64,000 nucleotides of DNA from Vanessa cardui. Taxonomy: Eukaryota; Arthropoda; Insecta; Lepidoptera; Nymphalidae. Under the pieces are notes generated by a model that did no database searches, was not told the origin of the DNA, and saw only the letters and a list, made by a program, of their open reading frames with translations. Shown here piece by piece: positions 48,540 through 59,059 of the stretch (position 1 is its first letter; each line of letters starts with the position of its first letter). The DNA is taken from positions 3,472,001-3,536,000 of the forward strand of contig NC_061127.1 in assembly GCF_905220365.1 (NCBI RefSeq). Reading direction: 5' to 3'. A program made the position numbers and the translations under genes.

Positions 48540-50284
48540 TTCTAGTAGTCTTACTACCTAAACATTACCAAAACCATACTACGTAAAGTTGCGTTAAACG
48601 AATGAGACATTAAAACCTGAATTGTAAAGCATTATTTATTTGAATCATGATGAACCATTTTATGACTTATTATTACAAATATAAAATCAAGGAATAAAAT
48701 TTGATATTAAGACACTAAAATGTGTAATCCTTAATAATTACATTCTGAAATATTTCATCCCCTTCATAGATCCACGCAATTCATCTTCTTGTTGGTCTTC
48801 TCTTTTCCGTTTACCTACATACATACCCAAAAAATTTCTTTTTAAATGACTAAATATACTAAATAATAATAAATGCTTAAATAATATTTATAAAATACTT
48901 AAGATATTTAACGCCGATACAAGTTAAATAAATTTACAGTGCTACTGCCATCTAGCGTCTAGTAGAATATGCAGACTATGTTACGTTACGGCTCACACAA
49001 AAGATGGCGGAAGAGGTTGATGTTTTTTATATTTAATTCTGAGGTAAATATATAGATGGCGCTAGTAGTACAGTTTAACTTTAAATTTAAAGCAATACCT
49101 AAATGAATAGGTTTATTAGATCAAATCCAGTTTCGTACAAGTCAATATGGATTATATATAGGTATTAAAGAAAATCGATTTGGTCGATCTAGCATTTAAT
49201 TAGGCACACTTTTAGATCCGCTAGCTATGATGATCAGCATCCATGGTTCCTAAGACTATGGTAACCACGTTTTACTTAAAAGACTATCCTGGAGAAGCTC
49301 GCGATGCCAGCAATTTCAGATTATTCTGATTTTTCGTCGAATCATAAATATCTTACAGATCAGGTTTTGGTTGCTGTTCCACGTCGATCTAAATTCCAAG
49401 ACAAATCCTCTCTGCACCGCTCAATGCTGCCTCACGATAAATAATTTTATTTCGTAAAACTTCGATAATATTTTGTTATTAACCAAAAGTTATAAAAACA
49501 AAACATAGTATTACAACAGAGCAGACTTAGCAAGTACCGATGACAAAGCGATATATGCCGTTTCTGTTCTAAGACCCTTCATCAATATTTCAATAATGAG
49601 TGAAATGAGGTTAACAGGACAGTATCAAGCATAAAGCGATTTAGTGTGTAACCTACTTTGCAAGTGTAGTTTTTGTGCAGCGCGGAAGGTGCGGGAGGCG
49701 CAAGGTCGGTTCGTTTCCGCGTTACCTGCAAATTAACCGTGAACTATCGCGAAACGGCGTGACGATGATGAAGGACCACGTTTGGGTGCAATTGTTCAAC
49801 ATTTGGTACAAATCTATACATATTATAAAACTTCTGCGGAACCGTGACGGGCTACGCAGACATTATTCGCAAAATTAACATAATTATGGAGTTTTGGTGG
49901 AAAGCAGATCTCTAATAATTTGTATCAACATCGACGAAGACTTCTATGTGGTTTATGTTTGCCTGGTAAAAGGGAAAATATACTATGGCCATTTTTTTGG
50001 TATTCTGTTAAAATATTCAATGAGTTTTTATAGCCATTGTAAACTAAGTATGTTTTGGATATTATTTATAGGTAAAGATATAAAAAAACATAGAGTTTTT
50101 TTACAGATTTATTATATAAGTTATTTCGCTAGATTTAGGTGGCTTCAAACGGCCTTTAAATTTCACGGGCCGCGTTGCACCAACAATGCACCTTGGGAAG
50201 TGTGCCGTCCGTTGTTGATTGGACCAAAGTAGGCTTCAAATACGCGTTCAATCACAATCATAAAAGTCTATGTCATATATGCAA
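48540..50284. other. intergenic; no supportable gene
   Basis: AT-rich. Two further GCCATCTAG-type motifs at 48,941-48,965 and 49,051-49,070. A GC-rich patch at 49,676-49,770 lies after a pyrimidine tract and CAG and stays open in one frame without an ATG; it could be a non-coding exon but has no partner. 50,130-50,284 may be extra 5' sequence of the LINE that follows. Confidence 0.35.
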
Positions 50285-53200
50285 GTGGTAGTGCCACGCT
50301 GTATACCTTCGGGTTACAGCCGAATGGGCCGGCACGCCCGGGGAAGTACCACTCTCTCACTTAAAATCGGCGTAAAGTGGTAGTTATGCTACCGCGTTTC
50401 GTCCGGTAAGTGAGAGTTCCGGAGGCCCAATCCCCCTCCCCCCCAAAACTTGATGGTTGTGCAGAATTTGGTTAAATTACCCCAGGAGGGTACCATCAGC
50501 GACAGCGGTGGAGAATCCCTCTCTGGGCATCCATGCTCAGGACATACACCACCTGAGCAGGGATGCCCAGGCTGCCCTCCGAATTCTGGGGGGGGCAATT
50601 TTGCGCTCGCCACTGTTCGGGGCAAGCGGAGCAGGCATCATAAGGCAACCCCTACCACCCTCGCTGTGGACTTCTGCAACATAAGGGGACTCAACTCCAA
50701 CCTCAACGCCGTTCACTACCATCTGGAAACGGCGAAGCCGGCCTTGCTCTTTCTAACCGAGACCCAGATATCTTCTCCTGCCGATACGACTTTTCTCTCG
50801 TACCCTGGGTACAAATTGGAACATTCTTTTATACCACGAGCTGGGGTATGCGTTTACGTCAGAGATGATATCTGTTCTCGACGCCTCGGCAGCCTTGAAG
50901 GACAGGACCTATCGATTATCTGGCTGCGTGTAGACTGCGATGACCATCCGCGAATCTATGCGTGCCTTTATAGGTCCCATAGCGGTAATGCCGAAACCGA
51001 CCGACTGGTTGAGCACGTCCAAATGGCTACAGATTCCGTGCTTCAGCAGATTCCATCCGCAGAGATCATTATTCTGGGTGACTTTAATGCTCACCACGCA
51101 GAATGGCTCGGCTCACGCACCACCGATCATGCGGGTAGATCTGTTCTGGACTTCGCTCTAGCATATGATCTGACACAACTGGTCAACTCGCCAACGCGAA
51201 TACCGGATGTGGAGGATCATACACCTTCCCTGTTGGACCTTCTGCTGACTTCACATCCGGATGGCTATCAGGTTATCGTCGATCCCCCTCTGGGCTCGTC
51301 TGACCACTGTCTCGTCCGGAGTACAGTGCCGGTTGTGCGGTACTCACGGCCTCGCTTTGTTGGGTGCCGCCGAGTATGGCACTACAAGTCAGCAGATTGG
51401 GATGGGATGCGGTCTTTTTTTGCATCTTACCCATGGGGGCAGATTTGTTTCTCGCCGGATGATCCGAACGCTGCTGCTGACTCTGTTGCCGATGTGGTGC
51501 TTCAGGGTATGGAACTATTCATTCCTTACTCTGCAGTACCCATCGGTGGCAAGTCCCAGCCTTGGTTTGGTCGCTTCTGCAAAACGGCATCACGCCGAAA
51601 GTGGGAACGCTATCAAACCTGGGCTAATGCATCTGCGTCTCGTGATGTAAATACCAGCGCATTTAAAAAGGAATACAACTCTGCCTCTAGGTCCCTCAAA
51701 AACGTAATTGCTAGGGCGAAGACGGAGTACATTGGCAGAATTGGCGAGAGACTGGTGCGTCTCCCTTCAGGAACACGAGCGTTCTGGTCTCTCGCTAAGG
51801 CTGTCTTAGGGAATTTCTGTCAGCCATCTTTTCCATCTCTGCACAGAGACGGTGAGTCATTGGCCCATACCGCGAAAGAGAAAGCTGATCTTTTAGGCTC
51901 TCTCTTCGCGTCGAACTCGACTCTGGATGACCAAGGAAAATCTCCACCAACAATTCCGCGATGTGATACCACGATGCCGGAGGTTAAATTCCGGCAAAGT
52001 GCAGTTCGTAAAGCACTTCTTTCCTTGGACATTCATAAGTCGAGCGGACCCGATGGTATCCCTCCAATCGTGCTACGGACATGTGCTCCCGAGTTGGCAC
52101 CGGTCTTAACGCGTCTTTTCCGGCAATCCTACACATTAGGCGTCGTCCCGAATTCCTGGAAGACAGCTTTGGTGCATCCGATCCCTAAAAAAGGCAACCG
52201 CTCAGACCCGTCCAATTATAGGCCTATAGCCATCACCTCCTTGCTCTCCAAGATAATGGAGTCCCTTATAAACTGCCAGCTCCTGCGGTATCTAGAGGTG
52301 AACCAGCTGATTAGCGACCGCCAGTACGGTTTCCGTCGGGGTCGGTCAGCCGGTGATCTTCTAGTTTACCTTACTCACAGGTGGGCTGAAGCAGTTGAGA
52401 GCAAGGGGGAGGCATTAGCAGCCAGCTTGGACATAGCGAAGGCCTTCGATCGTGTATGGCACAAAGCGCTTCTTTCGAAGCTTCCTTCCTATGGGCTTCC
52501 CGGGAAATTATGCAATTGGATTACCAGCTTTTTGGCAGATCGGAGCATCAAGGTCGTCGTCGACGGTGCATGCTCTGACTTAAAATTCGTCAATGCTGGT
52601 GTTCCACAAGGCTGCGTTCTATCACCCACTCTGTTTCTTCTGCATATCAATGATTTGTTGCAAATGGGGAACATTCATTGCTATGCAGACGACAGTACCG
52701 TTGACACCTTATACACCGGCCGCGCTAATATTTCTCGGGAAAACGTCGAAGAGAACCGGAACAAACTTGTGTCTGAAATCGAGTCTTCATTAAACGAAGT
52801 CTCGAATTGGGGCCGGCTAAATCTAGTCCATTTCAACCCCAAAAAGACGCAAGTTTGCGCGTTAACCGCTAAAAAAACACCATTTGTCGTATCTCCACGA
52901 TTTGAGAACATTCCGATAGCCGCTACAGGTAGTATCGGAATACTTGGCGTTGATATTTCGAGCCTCGTTCAGTTCCGCGGTCAATTGGAAGGCAAAGCCA
53001 AATTGGCTTCAAAGAAGCTCGGTGTGCTCAGCAAGGCGAGACAGTATTTCACGTCGGCCCATCGCCTAAAACTTTACAAGGCGCAAATTCGGCCTCACAT
53101 GGAGTACTGCTCTCACCTCTGGGCGGGTGCTCCCCAGTACCAGCTCCTTCCATTTGACCGCATCCAACGTAGAGCGGCTCGAGTTATCGACGATCAAGCT

Positions 53201-53644
53201 CTTTCCGATCTCCTTGATCCTTTGGCTTTGCGTAGAGATGTCGGATCACTCTGCATCTTCTACCGAATTTTTCACGGGGAATGTTCCGAGGAATTGTTCG
53301 GATTAATCCCGGCTGCTGAATTTCACCTTCGGACATCTCGCCAAAATTCTAAGTTTCACCCGCACCACCTTGATGTCCGAAAATCCACAACAGCGCGATT
53401 TCTCAGACATTTTCTGCCTCGCACAACCACTTTGTGGAACCAGCTTTCGCCGGCGGTTTTTCCGAACCGATACGACATGGGAACCTTTAAGAAAAGAGCC
53501 TACTCCTTTTTGAAAGGCCGGCAACGCACCTGCAAGTCCCCTGGTGTTGCAGGTGTCCATGGGCGGTGGTAGTCACTTTCCATCAGGTGAGCCTCCTGCT
53601 CGTTTGCCTCCTATGCCAAAAAAAAAAAAAAAAAAAAAAAAAAA
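50285..53644 (+). mobile_element. apparently full-length CR1/jockey-group non-LTR retrotransposon
   Basis: GC-richer than its surroundings. It has a 5' UTR of about 170 bp (GGGTTACAGCCGAATGGGCC, GTAGTTATGCTACCGCGTTT), one long ORF, a 45-bp 3' UTR (CACTTTCCATCAGGTGAGCC, GCTCGTTTGCCTCC) and a 27-A tail (53618-53644). The 5' boundary is uncertain and could extend to about 50,130. A candidate target duplication is imperfect: tgtcatatatg near 50,273 versus tgtcaatatg just after the A-tail. Confidence 0.9.
50453..53572 (+). CDS. LINE polyprotein: apurinic-type endonuclease plus reverse transcriptase
   Basis: About 1039 codons uninterrupted from ATG 50453 (the TTG before it is ignored). It makes target-primed DNA copies of its own RNA. 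The endonuclease/exonuclease/phosphatase domain spans about residues 72-290: NIRGLNSNL, a TETQ catalytic Glu segment, GDFNAHHAEW near 209-218 and the SSDHCLV active-site motif near 283-289. The reverse transcriptase spans about 505-780: SSGPDGIPP, SLDIAKAFDRV near 658 with the first catalytic Asp, GVPQGCVLSP, and CYADDST near 745 with the catalytic Asp pair. The C-terminal part has the usual LRP/WAGAP-like region (HMEYCSHLWAGAP). All catalytic residues I can check are present and no frameshift is seen. There is no separate ORF1 upstream. Clade naming beyond CR1/jockey group is not attempted. Confidence 0.92.
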   Translation: MVVQNLVKLPQEGTISDSGGESLSGHPCSGHTPPEQGCPGCPPNSGGGNFALATVRGKRSRHHKATPTTLAVDFCNIRGLNSNLNAVHYHLETAKPALLFLTETQISSPADTTFLSYPGYKLEHSFIPRAGVCVYVRDDICSRRLGSLEGQDLSIIWLRVDCDDHPRIYACLYRSHSGNAETDRLVEHVQMATDSVLQQIPSAEIIILGDFNAHHAEWLGSRTTDHAGRSVLDFALAYDLTQLVNSPTRIPDVEDHTPSLLDLLLTSHPDGYQVIVDPPLGSSDHCLVRSTVPVVRYSRPRFVGCRRVWHYKSADWDGMRSFFASYPWGQICFSPDDPNAAADSVADVVLQGMELFIPYSAVPIGGKSQPWFGRFCKTASRRKWERYQTWANASASRDVNTSAFKKEYNSASRSLKNVIARAKTEYIGRIGERLVRLPSGTRAFWSLAKAVLGNFCQPSFPSLHRDGESLAHTAKEKADLLGSLFASNSTLDDQGKSPPTIPRCDTTMPEVKFRQSAVRKALLSLDIHKSSGPDGIPPIVLRTCAPELAPVLTRLFRQSYTLGVVPNSWKTALVHPIPKKGNRSDPSNYRPIAITSLLSKIMESLINCQLLRYLEVNQLISDRQYGFRRGRSAGDLLVYLTHRWAEAVESKGEALAASLDIAKAFDRVWHKALLSKLPSYGLPGKLCNWITSFLADRSIKVVVDGACSDLKFVNAGVPQGCVLSPTLFLLHINDLLQMGNIHCYADDSTVDTLYTGRANISRENVEENRNKLVSEIESSLNEVSNWGRLNLVHFNPKKTQVCALTAKKTPFVVSPRFENIPIAATGSIGILGVDISSLVQFRGQLEGKAKLASKKLGVLSKARQYFTSAHRLKLYKAQIRPHMEYCSHLWAGAPQYQLLPFDRIQRRAARVIDDQALSDLLDPLALRRDVGSLCIFYRIFHGECSEELFGLIPAAEFHLRTSRQNSKFHPHHLDVRKSTTARFLRHFLPRTTTLWNQLSPAVFPNRYDMGTFKKRAYSFLKGRQRTCKSPGVAGVHGRW

Positions 53645-54537
53645 TGTCAATATGATGAGATTGTTCAAATCTACCAACTGAATTGTAAACTAATCCCAAC
53701 TAATTATGACGATGAAAACTCATGTTATGGGGATAAGGATTATAAAGAGAGTCTTGAAAATATACTTGACAAGCTAGGCTTGTATCGATGATGATCGTAC
53801 TTCCCATGTGACGTAGAAAAAATAATGTTGAGATGCTTCAAATGAAATGGAACTGGGCTCTCAAATACTCGACAAGTGGGGCGATAGCGGAATGGAATGG
53901 ATACAAAAAAGGCCTGAGCCTAAACTGGTCAATACTTTGTTACATTAAAAATTATTTTTATAATTTTAACTTTTTTAGTATTCTAAGCTAATAAATTAAT
54001 CTGTAACGATGTGAAATGTCTTCTAATCAAATAATGCAAAAGAGTTAGCTAATAAAATCTAATTTAAATAATTGTTTCACGGCACCCTTAAGATAAATGT
54101 AATTTATTTTATTAATCAAAATTTTAGAAAATGCCAAGTCGAAGCGTTAGGCTAGCAACACTTATATACAAGAAGTGGGAATTGAGTTAGAGAATTGACA
54201 CTTTTGTGAAGTTTCATATAATTAAAAAAAAATGTTAAATTTATAAAAATAACTTTTAATTTACAAACTTCATGACCATTGAAAATTCACTCAGAAAAAG
54301 TAGCAAATAGCTATAATCCTCCTCATATCTTGGTATAATTATCATTGGCTCCACTCAACTCATAGAAATGAACTGAAGAGTGCTCTCTAGTTGGTACTGC
54401 ACGAATTTTAAGAATTTCAGTACAAGGCGAGAACCAAAAGTTATTTTGAAAAATAGTTTATTGTTTAATACGAGATTGGCTTACACAATTATAACTGAAG
54501 ATCATCTAAAATTTAAACAAATTCGCTTGTTAGAAGG
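53645..54537. other. intergenic; no gene seen
   Basis: AT-rich flank of the LINE; nothing recognised. Confidence 0.5.
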
Positions 54538-54752
54538 CCTTCGTGGATACGTTCCACCTGCTCATCAGATATTCAACTACCGAGCAGCAATACTTAATAA
54601 TATTGCCACAAGGGATATAAAACCTTAGCTCGTCTTGGTTGGTGACGTATTGGTGACGTCAGTGAATGATTAATATTTCTTACAATGTCACGGTCTAAGC
54701 GTGGTTATAACCTTAACATCAGATGGCCCATAAGTCCGCCCACAAACACTAT
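54538..54752 (+). repeat. SINE-like repeat (family A), diverged copy
   Basis: CACCTGCTCATCAGATATTC, GCCACAAGGGATATAAAACC and AACATCAGATGGCCCATAAG mark the family; the middle GTGTTCCGGTTTGAAGGG block is lost. The short open frames across it are not genes. Confidence 0.65.
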
Positions 54753-57700
54753 AAAATATATTCAAGACAATACAATTACCTACCTACTTGACAATACCCC
54801 AAACACATTGGGTATCATTATAGAAAAAAAACAGCAACTCATCAAATCCATAATATTTACAGCCATTATTATTTTTCATAATGGCGCATTATTCACCGCT
54901 TTTAGTATAAATAATTATACTCCCATCCTCCGTTTAAAATAATAGTTGGTATAAACGTGTAGCGTCATCTACTTTAAGTTTTCTAAATACGAGTACATAT
55001 ATGCAAATAATAGGCAAGACGTATTATTTATTATTCCTTATTGAAAAAAACGATCTACTAAACATAAAGGTTCTATATAATAAGAGATGCGTATCGGAGG
55101 AGATATTAAGATTATTCGTAAGATATTGATATCTAAATATTTGTATGTATTTTAATTGAAAACTTGATGTGCTTTTTTTATACGAAGATGTTATTTTTTG
55201 TGTATAGTAAACCCGTCATATCAAGTTAAGAATATAATATAATAACTTTATTCCCCTATACTTGAAATTTTATATTTAATAAAAATTATTACGTCAAGAC
55301 TTCTCTATCGGAAATATATATGTAATGATGCGTGACATAGATTAAGAAATACTCAATAAACATTTTTTATTTCATCCTAAAATCCTCTTAAATCTTATAA
55401 AAATATATAAATCATCAACTACCTCAATCGTATAATTATACTGTTAAAATACATTGAAATACAGAGGTTCATTTTTTTAATAATAAAAAAAAATAAGTAT
55501 AGTTCGGCTTCTCTTCATGCAGGAAAAAAAACATAAAGCTATGTGTAAATTAGTTAAAACTGCATCTGCTGAGATTCTTACCGAATCTTATTCGTACAAT
55601 TTTTATTTCAATCTAGCTGATAGTTTCTCATTAATTAAAAAATGCGACGTAATGACTGTTACATATACTGTTTTTATGAGCGTACTTAAATGAAAAATGC
55701 TTTGATTTCATTTGAGCTATGAAATAATTGAAGATCAAATGCATTTAAGCGGGCGTCGCTTATATTCTGTGTGTGTTTGTAGTATCTTTACAAAAAAGGT
55801 ATTCCTCGTCGACGGAACCCTAAAAATGACCGTTTCTAGCATATCCTCGTTCAGTGTCAATTACGATCATTGTCGCCCATCACAATAATCGTTTGGCGCT
55901 GAGGGCGCCACCGGCGGTCAAGTGCGGACGTCAATGAGGCGGATACACTTTCATGTAGGTACCTACTGACGCTGTTGCCGTTTATTTTGCTATGGATTAT
56001 GTTACATATTATGTGTACAACTTAGAACGTAAACGCCAAAACCATACTTGTATGGTTCCTTAAAACTTGACAGAGATCTTGAGAGTCACCAAAAACAAAA
56101 TCTTTTTACTCAACGAGGATGCTGGAAATATTTTTATATGTTCACATGATGAAGACATTTTGTAGGTGTAGATAATTCAATGTATACAAACGGTCATAGG
56201 CTCATAAAAAGTCGTTTTTGATCGTGATGTGACAATATTATATTAAGTTTAAATTAATCATCGCAATACAGTATCTGAAAAATAACCGGCAAGAATCTCA
56301 ACAGTTACTCTTTTCATCAACTTATATAGGTAACATTAAAAGTAAGAAAGTCAATTTTGCTTGACGTTGGTGATTGGGTTGCTCCTTTCGACATTACTAA
56401 TTCTATACCATTTATTCTGTGATCAATAGAACTGTAATTAATTTGAAAATGTACTGACTTTCATACCTGTTGTACTTATCGAACCAACATTTTGAACGGG
56501 TTGTATTATAACAAAGAATGACAAGATGAACATATAAAACAATCCGAAAGTGCCTCTAAGGGGCAATTCGAATAAAGCACAATTTGAATATATTGTTTCC
56601 GTACATACATCACGCGACAGTTTTACGAGAACACTCCCCGACCGTGGCAATTTATTGTAAGGACACGCCTGTGAGATCCGTTTATTGGTACATCTGTACA
56701 TCTCGTTATGAGCCGTTTGATTATCGAGATAATACATGAAACGCTTCGAAATATTATGATTGAATTCGTCAAATGTTTCTTTCTATATTTTTAAAATATT
56801 CTATTTTAGAGATTTCTTTACCCTTTATACATACAACTGGCTAGTATAAATTAAAAAAAAAAAACAAAACAAAACAAAAGCGCGCGAAACTGAATTAAAC
56901 CGCCATTAATTTTTGTTTTGGGCACGAACTGTAAAATCGATCTTGGCGCGACTTGTAATTTGTTTAACATTGTTTGTTGTATTTTATTTTGAACTTGTAA
57001 GCTTAACTGAGTAAGTGGTTTATTTTAATAGGTATGATTTGGTGATATTTAAGATGAATTAGAAATTAGAACTTTTTAGTGTTATTTAATATTTTTAGTG
57101 TCTTACAAAATTATTTTAACAACTTTAAATTCTTGTCTTGTTAATTTATATTCCTTCTGTACCTACGCTTAATTTATACTTATTTTTGCCAAACCTTACT
57201 CTCCAAAATTGATAAACTAAGACTCAACTTTTTATAGTAGCTTTGCCTCGACAAACGAATATAAAAGTGAAGCAAGCCAAAAAATGTTCTGCTTGGTGAA
57301 GCTCTCCTCGTGAGAAAAAGAAAGCCTTGATGTTGAATCACGGGAATCACGGGAAGTATGCATATGTGGAACTATGTTCACAATTTTCCTTTACCGGGCT
57401 GCAAGATACTGAAGAGATAAATACAATACAATCAAGTAGATGGGAATTCTTTGGTGGCATTTAACCTTAGCTATACTAATCTATACCTATATTATTTATC
57501 CCAAAGTAACTGTTTCCGTCTGGTGCCTGACTTTTTTATCCTAAAAGCTGACCAATCACTAAGACGTAGGCGACAACTAGTACAAATATATTTCTTTCTG
57601 AAAGTTATTAAACAACTAACTATAAATTTATGATTTTAAAACATAGTTCTGCGCAATGATATTCTAATAAATAGATATGTTATATCCATGTTGTCTAAAC

Positions 57701-57875
57701 AGAAAAAAGTATGCCGCGCCGGGAAATGTTTATTTTACATTTCGTTAAAAGTAAAAAGGATAGCTTGATAAAAACAATAAGTAAAAGGGATAACTAGATG
57801 TTTTAATTACGCAAAACGGATTATTACGTAATTATGATGTATTATAACGTATTACTACGTAAAACGACTAAAGGC
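54753..57875. other. intergenic; no supportable gene
   Basis: AT-rich. A GC-rich patch at about 55,855-55,960 (GGCGCTGAGGGCGCC hairpin) and one at 56,570-56,720 lie in otherwise plain sequence. The latter lies under a 99-codon ATG frame (56438-56737, minus) with no known domain. A repeat-E scrap is at 56,283-56,345 and a CAAAA-type simple repeat at 56,851-56,880. Confidence 0.4.
56283..56345 (-). repeat. dispersed repeat E, fragment
   Basis: ACCGGCAAGAATCTCAACAG then TTACTCTTTTCATCAACTTA matches the middle of repeat E copy 1 in the same (reverse) orientation. Confidence 0.5.
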
Positions 57876-57897
57876 AAACGTCCCAATTGGGACGTTT
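57876..57897. repeat. perfect 22-bp palindrome
   Basis: AAACGTCCCAA joined to its exact reverse complement TTGGGACGTTT with no spacer. Flanking GACTA (57866-57870) and TAGTC (57900-57904) extend the symmetry. Loosely matching segments further out (ATGTTTTA on the left, TAAAACAT on the right) suggest a foldback element spanning about 57,770-57,980. Confidence 0.8.
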
Positions 57898-58483
57898 TCT
57901 AGTCTTCACTTTTTGCGCGTTAATAACATATCTGTTTACTAAAACATCATTGGTTCTGCGTTAATTTTTACTTGGATAAATCTTTAACGACTTTTGCAGC
58001 AGTCAGAAAACCTGCGACTGCCGATCTCGAGGACTAACATCTCTACATAAACTATATAATTAAGTTCCTAGTGATTTACATTACGTAACATTTAATTTGA
58101 TTCGTCTCGGCTAATGATGATAATTACGCCTGATTAAGTTCACGCGTCACACGTAATTATGTAAACTGACTGACAGATGGCGTTTTACTTTTAAATTATA
58201 AGCAAACGATTTAAATGCAACAAATAACTGCTGATTATTTTGTGTCTTGAATTAAATATAAAACGTATTTAAATTGCCTTGCAAAATTGCACCAATATAG
58301 GTTAGGTCTTTTTATTGTTTTTTTTTTTTAAATTAATCAGATGTTTTGAAATATAACAGCGGCCAGTAATAACGAATAACAAGACATTGACCGTGAGCAT
58401 ACCGTTATTTTTGAAAATATTATGGACCTTTGTCTTAAGTATATCCTAACGTAACATTTATTTACCAACATTTCATTAATAAA
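57898..58483. other. intergenic; no gene seen
   Basis: AT-rich, with a T-run at about 58,319-58,329. Confidence 0.5.
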
Positions 58484-58682
58484 TCATCATTACATAGTAT
58501 AAAACCGAGTCGCTTACCACTGTGAGGCCCTATGTCTGTTATATCTTTAAAATTACCGAACATATTTTGATGCGGTTTTTTTTATAGATAGAGTGATTTG
58601 AGGGGAAGGTTTTCTTATGTAATACATACACGATCACTATTGCACATATACAAAGCTTTTCGCTGGCGGGTCGCTAGTATTT
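58484..58682 (-). repeat. dispersed repeat C, copy 5
   Basis: Reverse copy from CATCATTACATAGTATAAAA to GCGGGTCGCTAGTA, ending a few bases before the left target duplication of the hAT element. Confidence 0.75.
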
Positions 58683-59059
58683 TTTAAAAAGGGAAGCAGG
58701 GCCGCCGTAAGCGGGTGTGCAGAGCGTGTACTGCACGCGGGCGGCACGCCCAGGGGGCGGCAAATTGAGCAATACATCATGTACCTAATTCAAGTCATTA
58801 TTATAATTCCCACAAATCCTTAAGTAGAATAAATTATTCAAAGCATCGAAAAATAGCGCACTGAGTAAAGTTAAAAGTTCGTCGTCTTTTATTCTATGAA
58901 AAACAGTACTGTCGAAGTTAGGAGAATCCCCTTTAAGCTTCTTTATCAATTGGTAGATTAGGTATTTGTTACTTGTAGTAGGGCGTTGTCGTAGGGCGGC
59001 TTGAAGGGTATCGCGCCGTAAGGTATATTTGTCGCCGCTCGAAATAGCAGAGCTATGCT

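Noticed and set aside
49675..49878. possible coding exon in a GC-rich patch after a pyrimidine tract and CAG
   Set aside because: Starts without ATG, no recognisable domain, no matching donor or neighbouring exon.
50389..50625. minus-strand frames opposite the LINE (also 51820-52032, 53303-53560 and others)
   Set aside because: Antisense or out-of-frame shadows of the long LINE ORF.
50273..53655. LINE target-site duplication tgtcatatatg / tgtcaatatg
   Set aside because: The two sides differ by an indel although the element looks young, and the 5' boundary is uncertain; not strong enough to call.
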